A stretch of 64,000 bases of DNA from Oenanthe sinensis (GCA_028671895.1 CM053802.1:18173631-18237630), one strand, 5' to 3'. Counted from the stretch's first letter, positions 1 through 12,322 are shown. Program-made: numbers and translations. The notes: a model not told the origin generated them from the letters alone.

Positions 1-1765
1 CGTGCACAAAAGATGTTCAGGCCGTTTAAGAAGGGAAATCGTAAGAACAGTTATTTTAATCTTGATGTAAGGGAGTATGAGTCGAATAGATGTCGAAGAG
101 CAGTTGTTTTCTACATGGATCGAGTGTCTTCTGAAGGGGGTGAAATACAGAGTATTTTAATCTTTAGGTATACACTAACAATACTGGGAGCGGACTATAA
201 GTACTTACAATATGAAATATTATACAGAAATTATATAATTTATATTCAACTCATTCAATGGTCCGCGTGATAAGCTACAGAAACTAGCAACTCACTCCCT
301 TCTTTTGGTTGATGATTTTAGGGGGAAAAAGTCTGTAATTTTTTTACACCTTTCTTTCTTAAAATATTCAGATGATTTAAGTAATCACACACAGATACCT
401 TCACTGAATATTGAACACTGAACTCGGCAAAAATAAAAAAGAATATTGAACACCAAGACCTATTAGAAGAATGATATTCGCTCTTTTGCAATCTACATTT
501 GTTGTTTCAGTGATGATAGAACGTATAAACACTAATGTATTTTTGGTTTATCCAGTTGCTGGCACCTAGACGGCAATGCTGCGATGTATTGCGTTCCTCA
601 CACGGTGAAATCATGGAAATTTTCATTAGAGAATGCAAAGATGAAGAATCGATTTACATGTATTTATAGGAATTCTCTATCAAGTTGCTGGCACCTAGAA
701 GGCAATGCTGCGATGTATTGACTAGCATTACTTAAAAAAAGATACCGTTATTTTAGAAATCGGTTTCGATGAAGGTGGCAGCCAAGCCTGGTGGGGGAAC
801 ACATCATAGTAAAATGCTCGAATTTAAACTCTAATATCAGGAGATGGGGTAATTACATTATTGGCTTGTTTAATTGACTGTTATGTTCAAATGCCACAAC
901 AGGACCAGTTCCAAATATCGGTGAAATTAGAAATCAGTTAGTCAATTATATAAGAAATTTCTTCGGCAACAGATTATAGTGTATCTATGCAGTCACAACA
1001 GCAGAGCTTTTGCATTATCTCTCGCAAGTTTTCGTTTTCGTCTTGGTAATTTTCGATTGGAATAGAGAAACACAATTACTACATTACATACATTAGCATC
1101 AAAACGTCTGACCTATTTGTAGTCCTTTATAATTATTTCGATTGTAACTACTAACAAGGGAGAGGAAAAAATGACACATTGGAGAAGTACGGATCATTAT
1201 ATTCTAATATGGGAGGATTACCAAAATCCATATGTGGTACAGGCAAAGAAACAGTCGAGGCACATTGCAGACTAATACATTGTGGATGAGTAACAGTAAT
1301 GCGCGAGTCCCATCTATGCGATCTATTTTTTCCTTCAATCTCACATGTCTGTGTAGCACATCAAATTTTGTAATTATGAAAATCTTACGAGCGGGATTTG
1401 TGCAATATTTTGAATATCACTTTTGTTTTGTGTAATTTGAGTCAAATAATTATCAGATCACAGTAGTTCAGGTCTTCCCCAAGAAAAAGAGTATTGGCTT
1501 GGTGTTAGTTGAGTATTGCAGGCTGTAGCATGTATAAGCTACCTGCCCAGGCCCGGACTGCATAAAACCAACTTAATAATGGTCATTTGGTTTAGGTTAA
1601 CCCACCCAAAGTGGTCGGTATTCTTCCCTTGCATAACCACACCATAATTAACCACTCCAGTTTCATTAACCATATTATAATTTTCACTCTTCTAGCTTTC
1701 CAACCTGACAACAAATAATGCCTGTAATCAAGATAATATAAAATTATAAATTCCTGAACAAGGCA
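1..1765. other. Upstream region, no recognised gene
   Basis: No gene could be identified. The first ~165 bases read open on the plus strand with a basic, coding-like composition and could be the tail of an exon whose gene lies to the left, but I do not recognise the protein. The rest is AT-rich non-coding sequence apart from a 38-bp direct repeat listed separately. Confidence 0.5.
554..720. repeat. Pair of 38-bp direct repeats
   Basis: A 38-bp word beginning AGTTGCTGGCACCTAGA occurs at 554-591 and again at 683-720 with a single mismatch (position 18 of the word). The copies are 129 bp apart and the sequences between and after them differ, so this is a dispersed direct repeat and not an array. 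The function is unknown. Confidence 0.9.
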
Positions 1766-1773
1766 TATAAAAT
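1766..1773 (+). promoter_or_regulatory. Probable TATA box of the phytocyanin gene
   Basis: TATAAAAT lies about 180 bp before the ATG at 1950, in a suitable place for a core promoter with a leader of about 150 nt. This is inference from motif and position only. Confidence 0.4.
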
Positions 1774-1949
1774 AACTATAAAGTATCTTCATTTGAAGGG
1801 GTTAACATAGTTGTTTAATACATCTGTTCAGTTATGTTTGTGCTTAAATAGTTCAGCTTTGTCCAAACGAAAACTAAAACTCATACCATACCATCTCTTT
1901 TCTGAAAACAAACTCATACGTCCATTGTTAGAGCCTTTCTTGATCAGAA

Positions 1950-2939
1950 ATGTCAATGGTGAGAACACTAATGTGTTTGGCTACAGCAGCCATGATCATC
2001 AGCTCAGCCATCGCAACAACTACTTTCACGGTAGGAGGTCCAACCGGAGGGTGGGATATAGCCACCAACCTAAAAGCATGGTCATCATCCCAAGCATTTT
2101 CAGTTGGAGACAATATCAGTAAGTACAAGTATTTGGATCTTTGTCTTTACTCATTTGCAACTGCATGAAAAAGTAGGGGTGTAATCTAGTCAATCATGAC
2201 AACAATTAAACATGTAAATTACAATGTAATATCAAATGTATCAAGGTATATTGGTAATTGAATAAAATAAAAAAGTAAAATTTGTTTGGACTTGTGTGAC
2301 TTGAACATCGAATAATTTGATACTTGAGCTCAAGCTTGACCCGATTATTGCAAAGTCGAGTTCAAGTAACTGACAGATAGATTGACTAGCTGAACTCATT
2401 TACATGCCTAATGAGAAGACAACACTCTACTAAAAATGATCCAATGATCTCACATCATCCATTAACAAATTATTTTCACTTCAGTTTTTCAGTACACGCC
2501 ATATCACAACTTGCTTGAAGTTTCAAAGGAGGACTATGATGCATGCCAGAACAGTAATCCAATTCAGGTGTATCCAAGTGGTGCCACGCCCATCCCTCTC
2601 ACTACTCCAGGGAGCCGTTACTTCATTTGTGGAGTAGTTGGACACTGCAGCTTAGGAATGAAGGTTGAGATATTAACTCTTGGAGCTTCGGCTCCATCAC
2701 CTGCTCAGTCCCCCAAAACTACAACTTTACCATCTGATCCCCCAATATCCCCTGCTGCGTACCCATCACCTACTGAAACGCCATCGCCTCTGCCACCAGC
2801 TAGCGCAGGTCCTATGACAGTGCCTGGTTTTCCTATAACTGGATCTCAAAGCTATAATCCTCCACTTGAATCTGCTACTGTGAGGGCTACTTCATCTATT
2901 TTGTTTGTTACACTCATGTTGGTGGCATTGTTTCTCTAA
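1950..2939 (+). CDS. Phytocyanin, uclacyanin-like (blue copper protein)
   Basis: Two exons, 1950-2118 and 2485-2939, joined by a phase-1 GT-AG intron of 366 bp, give 207 residues. Residues 1-22 are a hydrophobic signal peptide. The plastocyanin-like domain (about 24-121) keeps the type I copper ligands His64, Cys105, His110 and Met115, and the Cys77/Cys111 disulfide pair. The Met axial ligand points to uclacyanin; stellacyanins have Gln. A Pro/Ser-rich stretch (about 125-180) leads to a hydrophobic C-terminus typical of a GPI-anchor signal, so the product is expected at the outer plasma membrane or wall. Family members are single-electron carriers whose partners are mostly unknown. The phase-1 intron at this point is usual for the family. 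A second ATG two codons on could also start translation. Nothing looks broken. Confidence 0.93.
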
Positions 2940-4561
2940 AGCATTTGATCCTTCAGTCCTTAAAATTGTACTACTGCGTCTTGCATTTTTCAATTAAATG
3001 GTCTTCAATTTATTTATCTTTCTCTCATGTATAGTGAATGTAATTAACATGATTCAGATTCATTTGCAGGCAGCTATATATGTTGCAAATACACTTTTAT
3101 ATTCAGCTTAAAAATATTATTGTTTCATGCATTTTTTTGAATCAAAACAATAGTATTTAATTCATTCTAGCCATCAGCAACCAACATATGAAGCAAGCTA
3201 ACAGGAACATCACCCCTGCTGCTGCTAATTGTGCGTTCTGAATAGTAATATGAGTCTCTAACTAGGCTATGGGCGACTCTATTAGCAGAACAGTAAATGA
3301 AATAAGCTGAACAGACCTCAACTGAAAAAGCAGACTCTTACAATCACTAATAAACACTTCTAATCGCTTGCACCACCACACAGCAGTCTGACTCAACAAT
3401 CAGACTTTACATTTTTAATTTAATTTTCTTGCTGCAGAGGTCTAAAGTTCAATTTTCTACTACCTTCAATATCTTTTGAATTAATTATAAATACAAAAAA
3501 TATATTATTTCTCAAAAGATGGACACACATTTAAGATTTTATGAGATTTTAGTAGAACCGTAATTTATAAATTACTTTTTATAATTTTAAAATAAATTAA
3601 AAAAAAAACTGGTTTTACATATGCTAATAAATATAGGGAGAGTTGGGTAGTTTATAAAAGTATAGTATACAAGTATTGTGCGACAGGAAAGTAAACACGT
3701 GTGTGGAGTTATTGATGTTGAGAATGATAGATTCAGGGGGAGGGAAATTGTGAGAGGGGACCAGGAATATCAAAGGGAGAAGCGGAGACAAACAAGGTGA
3801 TCATATAAAGATACGGGCGGGGCAAAGTTGGTTGGTTTAATCAAGGTATGAATTCTTATCTACTATGCATGCATATCATATATGCATGTTCATAATAAAA
3901 CTGTTTTTGTACCTTTAAATAAACATGTGTATGTATGCATATCATTTTATATATTTAGGTTTTGAGGATATATATATATATATTTTCTGAATGGTTTGTT
4001 TATGATACCAATGGCATGAATTCTGGAAGGGCAGATTGACAGAGACCCCTGATTATGAGCTGGGTCAAAGACTATTTCTACAATTTGTTAATAGAAATGG
4101 AGGAACAATTTAAATTTGCGAGATTGCTAAAAGATGAACTTCAGAATTAATACTACTCCATATGATGTGAACTTTAGGCAGCAGGCTAGCTGAAGAACAC
4201 TTCATTACTCAGATTATATTAAGGAATTCATTGAACTAAAATGATACAGAGGTCGTGATAAGACAAACAAGAAGTTGTTTGTTTCAGAAGATTTGAGAGC
4301 TATCCTGTTTTGCGTTTAATTCACTTAAGTATCACTATATGGTTAGTGGCAAAAAGAATTGGGTACTGGTGAAAATTTAGCTTGAGCACTAGGTGTCAAG
4401 ATTAACTATTTCAGATTTTAATATTATTACAAGTTAGAAGCTTGGTGGAATTATGTTCCAGTAATGTTAATATAGATTAACAACTTTATATGATAGCTAC
4501 AAGATTTAACCTTGTATTAGTTATGCGAGAACTTCATTAAATATGAAGCCTATTAAACTTA

Positions 4562-4780
4562 TGTTGTGTTTGGTTGGAGAGATTGGAATAGAATGAGTAA
4601 AAAGAGAAGAAAATAATTGAGGTAGAATGAGAGATTTGAAAAAAGATTAGTGAATGCAAAATTTCTATGATGAGAATTGACAAGAAAATGAGTAAGAAGG
4701 AGAATGGAGCATTCTAACTCAAAACGGAGGGTTTGGGTTCAAATCTCATTCCATTCCAATCTCCCCAACCAAACACAACA
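4562..4780. mobile_element. Tourist-like MITE (219 bp)
   Basis: The ends are inverted repeats of about 37 bp: the left end starts TGTTGTGTTTGGTTGG and the right end is its reverse complement with two or three mismatches. The element is flanked by the 3-bp duplication TTA (4559-4561 and 4781-4783). The TSD length and sequence fit the PIF/Harbinger (Tourist) superfamily. It has no coding capacity, as expected of a MITE. Confidence 0.82.
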
Positions 4781-5279
4781 TTAATATCATAATTGTTATG
4801 TGCTAGCTTATCAGGTTCTAAGTATGAAGTTGGGCATAAAACCTATAAATGATTAAAATACAGTATAAATCTTTACTAAATTAGAATTTATTATTATTAT
4901 TATTATTTATATTATCATTTTGGTATGCGTTAATTATACATAATTAATTTAGTTAGCTAGTTGTCCAAAAAGGGGAAGAACAAGGCAAAGAAATAAATAA
5001 AATAAAGAAAATCTTTAAAGGACAAAGGCAAGTTCTCTACTTCATTTATTTTATGCTTTTTTGTTCAATACAATTGCACGAAGAATTTTGAACAAAGTTT
5101 TCGTTGGAAACTATGAAATTATTTTATTTAAAACAGGGAAATTCGTTTGTGTTAGATTGTACAAGTCCTTAATGTGGGCATGTGTTAAATATAATTTTAA
5201 AAACTTTTATGATACACGAATGTGACTGCTACTAATGATGTAGCTTAATATGGCCAAATGGGGCCGAATATTTCTTCCA

Positions 5280-5942
5280 AGTAAAAGGTGTGCTTTTATC
5301 CAGGTTGATCACTGGATATCGGCGGGGTTGCGCTATTCCGTTTGATCATCGGAGTAACGCGGGGTTGCGTTGTACGACTGATCATCGAGCAATGCGGAGT
5401 TGTAAGTGTATCATATTTACAAATTTAATTGGCCAGTGGTTTATATGATTTTCAGCTTGTTAATGTGCATGCCAATTTTGTTTGAGTTGATAAAGTTTTC
5501 ATTGACATAGTATCTTGAGTTTTCAAATATAAAAAATTTTCAAATATATTATAGTAGATTACTTGCTGGGCATTATTTTGCTCATTATATTACTTTTTAC
5601 ACAGCTAAAAGTGAATATGGAGGTGTAGATAAGTCTCGAGCAGTTAGGGGAAGGGAGTAGCTGAAGAAGCATAGTTGCAGCTCACATAAAGATCTGTTTT
5701 TTAGTGCACCGTCCAATTCCTTTTTGGCCTCGGAATGGTGTAGGCATTATTTAATATGATCAGTAATATGTATAAATTTATAAAAAATTTAGTGGTGAGT
5801 CAAGTAGACTATGTAGACTGTGAACGCATAGCGCTGCTTTGTTCGTACTTAATGGTTATGTGTTATGGAAATATTTCAAGTAAATGTTATAATTCAATAC
5901 GTGGAAAGGTGAACACTCAAATTTAGAATTTTGGGGTGTCAC
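5280..5942. mobile_element. LTR remnant, Ty3-gypsy-like
   Basis: The segment ends in GGGGTGTCACA, a usual 3' end for plant gypsy LTRs, and has an internal TTACTTGCTGGGC-type word and a GGTGTAG stretch also usual in them. The 5' boundary is unclear and may lie nearer 4980. No internal coding region is attached, so this is a solo or truncated LTR. The call rests on pattern only. Confidence 0.45.
5306..5410. repeat. Three degenerate ~36-bp tandem units in the LTR remnant
   Basis: Units begin TGATCA at 5306, 5343 and 5379, and each carries a GCGGGGTTGCG-like core that decays towards the third copy. They are markedly more GC-rich than the surroundings. Confidence 0.75.
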
Positions 5943-6438
5943 ATATATATTGATAGATATGCCTTTTGTCTGTGAGATTCAACAAGTAAAACTTTAATTC
6001 TATGCATATTCCCCCCTAACACGCATACTAAAACGTTTCAATGGTTAACAAGTCGAGTCAGTTTTGTGGTAAGATTCTGTTATCTTGGTACACTAAATAA
6101 AGTTGAGAGGTAAGCCTGGGCGGGGATCGGGGTAGAAAGAGAAAAATGGATATATTGAGAATGCATATATATATGAGTATACAGAAATAAGCATGCTTAT
6201 GTGAAGAGAAACTTGCTGTTTTCTTAAGCCATGAGTGAAATATGAACAGAAAGCATCCTATTCTCTGTGCTGACTACTGATTGTTAAAAGTTTCTTGTCA
6301 TTTCTACTCTAATACTGCAGGACCTTTCTTAACAAAACACATCATGTTTACAGGGAGAGAATAATTTTGGTTTAATTGTAGGGAAGACCTAAAGAATTTA
6401 CCTGAGGATGTTAACACTTTGACTTGCATATACTGCAG

Positions 6439-9400
6439 ATTTGGAAATCCTATATTTTAGATATCCATAAGATTGAGTCCTTGGGTTTCCAAAATATACA
6501 TACGGAAGCAGTACAACAAGGTTATTATCTAGATAAACACTTCTGTCAAGACTCTGGAACCATATCTCCTTCTAGTTGTAAGGAAGTGACCTCCATCTCT
6601 ACCTGTCAAGTGCCATACACATTCACATGGTCAGTCACCCGAAACGTCTAACCTGAAGATCAACAATGGGGAGTTGATATTGCAGTTATTGCTGCATGCT
6701 CCGTGACAGCATTCACACTCATGGCTCTATCCTTGTTCTGCTGTCTCAGGGGTAGGAGGAAGAAAATTCACCCCAAAGATGGACTAAGAGTTGGTAGGCT
6801 TCTTCTAAACTTCTGCTCTAGTGATTTTTCACGTGGTATTTGTTGTGACAGAAACTTTATTATAAAAGGGCTATGTTGACATTCTTACCCTTCAGGTTCT
6901 CCAGTGATCCACAATCTTGGAAATTCTGGTAAAAAAGATTTCACTTCCTTGTCCAATGTCAACAGTTTTAGCAGCGAATCTGAAGATTCAATACCCGAAG
7001 AAATGGCATCAGAAGCTATGGAAGTCCCGCCTGGAAGAGTGCACCCTGCGGCTCCAAGATCTGCTTCAGGTAGAAAATATTTCACTCGCGCAGCCAATGT
7101 CAACAGATATACCATCAAACCTGATAACTCGCTTACTGAAGAAAAAGTGTCGGAACAAAAAGTATTGGAACAAAAAGTATCAGAAAAAAAAGTACCGGAA
7201 GAAAAAGTATCGCAAGAAAAAGTATCGGAAGAAAAAGTATCGGAAGAAAAAGTACCACAAGAGAAAGTATCACAAGAGAAAGTATCGGAAGAAAAAGCAC
7301 CAGAAGCTATGGAAGTCCGACCTGGGGACAATTGTGCAAAATTGCCACTCCCGCCTGGAAGAGTGCCCCCTCCGTCTCCAAAATCTCCTGCAGCCCCAAA
7401 ACCTGCTCCTCCAGTGCCAGAATCTTCTACTCCAACTACAGAACCTGCTATTCGAGACCCAGCACCTGCCACTGCCTCTCCTCCTCCACCTCCTCCTCCA
7501 AACAATCTTGCGCCCAGAGCTCCACCACCCCCAAAGATTGGCCAATCTCCACCTAATCCGCCAAAATCAGGTAATGTGCCGAAGGCACCACATGGTAAAG
7601 GCCGTCTTTTCGCGAGCAAGGAAAATAAGGAAAGTAGTGAGTCTGGCGGTCAGAAAGCAAAGTTAAAGCCATTCTTTTGGGACAAAGTTCTTGCTAACCC
7701 TGAGCGCTCCATGGTGTGGAATGAATTAAAGGCGGGTTCATTTCAGTAAGGGCTTTAGTTTGTGTTACTTGTACATAAATCTTGTAAAATATCAAATTCT
7801 TGCTGAAATTTATTCTGAACTTACAGGTTCAATGAGGCGATGATGGAAGACCTGTTTGGTTATAACAAAGTGGAGAACGACAAAAATGACGAGAACACCA
7901 AGAAAAAACCGGCTAGGGCTACTCCCAAATATATTCAAATCATTGATACTAAGAAAGCTCAAAACTTATCAATAATGTTGAAAGCATTAAATGTGACAAC
8001 CGAAGAAGTCTGTGACGCCATCCAGGAAGGTAAATATTTCTACCTTCGTTTATCAGATTTTTTTTTATAAATAAGAATGCCATATATACACCAACTTTTA
8101 CCAAGTATGAATGTGCTTAACATTTTTTTTAAACCTCGGAATAAACCAGATTTTTTTTCTTCTCTTCTTCCACCTATTAAGGTAAATCAAAGAGGTTTCT
8201 TTCTTCACTCTATGTGCTGCCAAACTATTTTTCATGTGCATCATAATAACTCTACTGCAAGTAAGGTATGTTTCGGAGAGGGGCTACAGAAACCTGCTTT
8301 GGCTCTCTATAAAATGACATGATTAGGTGATTAAATCAAATGAGAAGCCATGTATTCAGTATAGATCTGCATATTGACTTTAGATTCAGATATATCATGT
8401 CCTTGGTGTTGAATAGCATGACAAATAGTAACTAAATTTTGATTATTCGTTTTACTTTCTTCGATATCAGAACTAACAATTCTTGTGGAACCGACTGATT
8501 TTCTTGAATAACTGATCAACAGAAGTCTTGAAATTTGGTTGGGGAATATTATGAAATTTTGTTATCCTATCTTGTAGGCTCCCTAGATTCTCTACTGAAT
8601 TCTTTTGTGAATATGATTAAACTGTTTTTAAATTATTTTTAGATTCATCAACCGTGGTAAGTCACTTTAATTGTACTAATTTGGGGGATAATGATACCTG
8701 TGTAGTATGGCTCACTGTTATACTCCTACATGCTCCTGTCTTAAGCATCCTGAACTAAGAAGTATATTTCTATAGATACTTAGTAATAGGTTCAGTGCCT
8801 GATATATGCATTGAACGGGTATTGACCCTTTTTATCACAATTTAAAGTAAAATGTCTCAAATATCACAATTAAAAAAAGCCCTTTATATTACTAAAAAAC
8901 GCAACTTTATGTCGTGTTTCCTAAAAACGCAGTATAATGTTACGTTTTTACTTGTCCTAAAAAAAATTTAAAAATTGAGAAACACATTTACAGTTTGCGT
9001 TAGTGCTGAATAAATGCAAAGACAAACGCAAATTGTATTTGCGTTATTACCAGTTATGCAGTTATTGAATAAAGACAACATGTGGGGTCATCCCACATGC
9101 TTCATCGAAATCATGACATATTGAATGCAACATAACACACCTCCATTACCGCTCTGCCAACAGGGTTTTTTAGTCAAATATTAAAAACACAATTTAATTA
9201 GTTTTTAAGTGATATAAAGGGCCATTTTTTCAAAATGTGACTTTTTGGGCAATTTACTCTTAAATTGTGATCATAATGGCCATTGCATTGAACATTGCCA
9301 GAATATTGTAATTTTTCAATTAGTTGGTAATTTCTCAGTTTTACTATAAAATGCATATGCCAAATGCATTAATTGTTATAGTTTCTTTTGCAATAACTAG

Positions 9401-10764
9401 GAAACGAGCTTCCTGCAGAGCTCATTGAGACTCTGTTAAAGATGGCACCAACATCACAAGAAGAGCTGCAGCTTAGGTTATACAATGAGGACATTTCTAG
9501 ACTTGGGCCTGCTGACCGCTTCATCAAAATCTTGGTTGACATCCCATTTGCCTACCAGCGTCTAGAGGCTTTATTGTTTATGTGTACCCTTCAGAACGAG
9601 TCCTTTTCAATAAAAGAGTGTTTTGCAGTATTGGAGGTATCTTGTTGAAAAAAATGTTCTGTTTTACAACTTCAGTGCAACCACCAAATTTTACTTGTGC
9701 AATCACATATCTGTTTACCCCTCATAGCTTCTGCACTTGCACAAAGATTAATGTTGAGTTTCAAACAGCAGATGTTATATTTTTGCCATCCCGAACTTAA
9801 TACATAGTTCTTTGGGAGACAGAAATGTTTGTAGTTTCAAGTGAACTATATACAAATAGCAATGTTTATTCAATGCCATAAACGAAATTATATTGTTCAT
9901 ATATCCCACTTAAATATGCAGGTAGCATGCAAGGAGCTTAAGAACAGCAGACTTTTTTTAAAACTCCTAGAAGCAGTTCTTAAAACTGGCAATCGAATGA
10001 ATGACGGTACTTTCCGTGGTGGGGCAAAGGCATTCAAGCTTGATACACTTTTAAAATTATCAGATGTTAAAGGAGCTGATGGCAAGACTACACTCCTCCA
10101 CTTTGTTGTTTTAGAAATAATTAGAAGTGAAGGTAAACGTGCTTTACGCAGCTTAAGAGAGAGCAGCATCATGAGTGGTGCAAAAACAGAAGACCTCGAG
10201 GAAACCCCAGAAAACCAAATTAGTCTTGGTCTTGATGTAGTCTCTAATTTAAGCAATGAGCTTGCAAATGTTAAAAAGGCTGCAGTAGTGGATTGTGATA
10301 TGGTGACAACCACTGTTGCGAAGCTTGCTGTCTCACTAAAGCAATCTGAAAAGCTTCTAGTCAATCAACTGAGTGGCTTATCAGAAGAATGTGAATTCCG
10401 TGATACGCTTGATAATTTTATTCAGCAGGCAGGTGGTGATATCCTATGGATGCTAGAAGAAGAAAAGAGGATAACTGCTCTTGTCAAGAGCACAGCTGAT
10501 TACTTTCACGGGACTCCAGGAAAAGATGAGGGAATGCGGTTGTTTATGGTTGTTCGTGACTTCTTAGTTATGGTAGATAAGGTATGCCAAGAGGTAAAAA
10601 AATCAGGACTAGATCAAGTGAAGACTCCCAAAAAAGAGGCTCCAAGTGCATCAACTTGTCGAGAATCTCAGCAGAAGCAGCCTTCTCCAACTGTTCAGAA
10701 AAACCTGTTTCCCGCAATTAAGAAGCAACGGAAGCATGATTCCAGTTCAGATGATGAAAGTTGA
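6439..10764 (+). CDS. Type I (membrane) formin, FH1-FH2 protein
   Basis: Formins nucleate and elongate actin filaments; type I plant formins anchor them to membranes. Exons 6686-6793, 6896-7745, 7827-8029, 9401-9636 and 9922-10764 join in phase (746 residues). The first encodes a transmembrane segment followed by basic residues (CCLRGRRKK). The next has an acidic region, an E/K repeat (7138-7302) and the proline-rich FH1 (about 7340-7570). FH2 starts at KPFFWDKV (7667) and includes GNRMNDGTFRGGAKAF in the last exon; it appears complete. A likely upstream exon, 6439-6577, joins by a phase-1 108-bp intron with a CTAAC branch site, which removes the in-frame TAA at 6649-6651. I found no signal peptide exon, so the N-terminus is missing from the model or lost. 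The 8030-9400 intron carries a MULE-type MITE. Confidence 0.9.
7138..7302 (+). repeat. Coding minisatellite, 11 x 15 bp
   Basis: Eleven in-frame 15-bp units, consensus GAAGAAAAAGTATCG, encode a run of EEKVS/EQKVL/QEKVS-type pentapeptides between the formin transmembrane segment and FH1. The highly charged E/K pattern suggests an extended or single-helix spacer. Copy number is likely to vary between accessions. Confidence 0.95.
8817..9284. mobile_element. MULE-type MITE (468 bp) in a formin intron
   Basis: It is flanked by a perfect 9-bp duplication, GCATTGAAC (8808-8816 and 9285-9293), the length expected of Mutator-like elements. The ends are imperfect inverted repeats sharing ATCACAATTTAA near 8840 and its complement near 9265. 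It has no ORF and lies wholly within the 8030-9400 intron. Confidence 0.78.
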
Positions 10765-12322
10765 TGTATATAATTTCAGTCCAGATAGGTATTAATATTT
10801 TTACCAGAGAAAAAATATGATATTTTGTTTACCTTGTTTTTCTGTGGTGAAAAGAGTTGGCAGTGCCAATTGAATTACATAGTTGGGACTATTATTATAT
10901 TTACTACTTTTCTTAAAATTTGGTTAATACTGTACACATTAATAAGAAATCAGATGAACTATACCAAAAGTCTTGAACCATTGTTCGAATTTCTCATTCT
11001 CCTTTTCTTTTCCTCTACTATTTATGCAGGCGGTTATCAGCTGTCACACAAATGAGGAACTGCAGATTGATGCAAGCTGCGGAACAATGTGGAGTTATCA
11101 AGTTCAGTTAAAAAGTTCATCTCTGAGTTCCCTCGTGCGTCGGAGTAAACAGTATATTGTGCATTGGTCCCTCCTACCTACCTTTAGTAGGAGATACCAT
11201 AGCGACTTGGCATTGGTCCCTGAAGCGGAAGCAGCTCTCTCGAAAGTAATTTTTGTAGAATCTTAGGCACAAGCTCTTCCCAGCTTCAGAAAAAAGAAAA
11301 GAAAATATAAAGAAAGTTGGCTGACCATGCAACTAACTCTCCAGTAGAGTTCTTGTTTTTGGACTTTGCTCGGACGTGAATGTCTATAAATTAAAGTGTT
11401 CTTGAAATGGTGAGATGATAAGAATAGAGTTTGTCATATATTAATATCCTGTTAGCTTTAATTGTTATCTGCATCTTTTTTTTTTTTTTAAGGGTCTTTT
11501 TTTTATAGTGTTGGTCAAAATTTAGTTAATCAACCTAAATCATTTTCTTCTCGGGAATATGCAAGTGCAAGTGTTTGTACTTTGTACTCGTAGTAACACC
11601 GGGTTGGTATTTTACTATTGCAATACGGTAGCAACAGTGTTTTCACATTTGAATGTTCGTAATTTTTTTAAAAAAATTATTGACTTAAAATCAATTTAAA
11701 ATTGAAATTAAGAAGAAATTTATATTTATATACTTTAATGTTTTAAAATTGAATCTTTTTTAAAAATTATTAACTTTGATCAAATTTTATCGATTTTTTA
11801 CCCATTCGATCGATTAATGTCCGTTTCATTTACTCCTTGACTGATTTTTTTTTAAAAAATCACTCTTTAACCGATATCTGTTTAATCAAATCGAAATTCT
11901 TTTTTCTAACAATTAATTAATTATTGATTTTAGAATATCAGATAGCAACAACAATTTTATTCATGAATTTTTACCTTTTTTGGGTACTATATTTCTAGAT
12001 TTTAATATCAACCAATATATTTTATTTAGTATATAATTTTTTTGCAGGATAATTAAGAATATAATATACATGAAAATTTATATTTTAACTAGTTTTCTTT
12101 TTGACGTGTATAATTTTTTCAAATGGATACGTAATGAGTGAGTTATAAGTTTATAACGGACCCAAGTAGAACAAATTCAATATTCATTTGTGACCGTTCG
12201 ATTCCAAAAATTAAATATATATATTTTTTGAAAACACCAAAAATAAATTTATTGAGCAAAATAAAAAAGGAAATTACAAAGGATATCGAGGCGTCTCTCA
12301 TCTCACTCTCAGAGTCCTATCC
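10765..12322. other. Formin 3' region and AT-rich spacer
   Basis: Just after the formin stop a donor-like GTATTA (about 10788) and an acceptor TTTATGCAG (about 11030) suggest an intron in the 3' UTR, with a GC-richer stretch to about 11270 as the last non-coding exon. Beyond 11400 the sequence is AT-rich with homopolymer runs and I see no gene. Confidence 0.35.

Larger units (their letters stand above)
2940..6438. other. Spacer and presumed 5' region of the formin gene
   Basis: About 3.5 kb without a convincing coding exon. It holds a Tourist-like MITE (4562-4780) and an LTR remnant (ending near 5942). A possible non-coding first exon ends at 3845 with the donor GTATGA after a purine-rich stretch, but this is weak. 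The exon expected to encode the formin signal peptide was not found here. Confidence 0.5.

Noticed and set aside
13..270. 85-codon plus-strand ORF at the window start
   Set aside because: The first part is coding-like but no family is recognised, and the end is AT-rich non-coding sequence. It may be the tail of an exon cut by the window edge.
6885..7619. 244-codon glycine-rich ORF on the minus strand
   Set aside because: Antisense shadow of the formin proline-rich region and its repeat.
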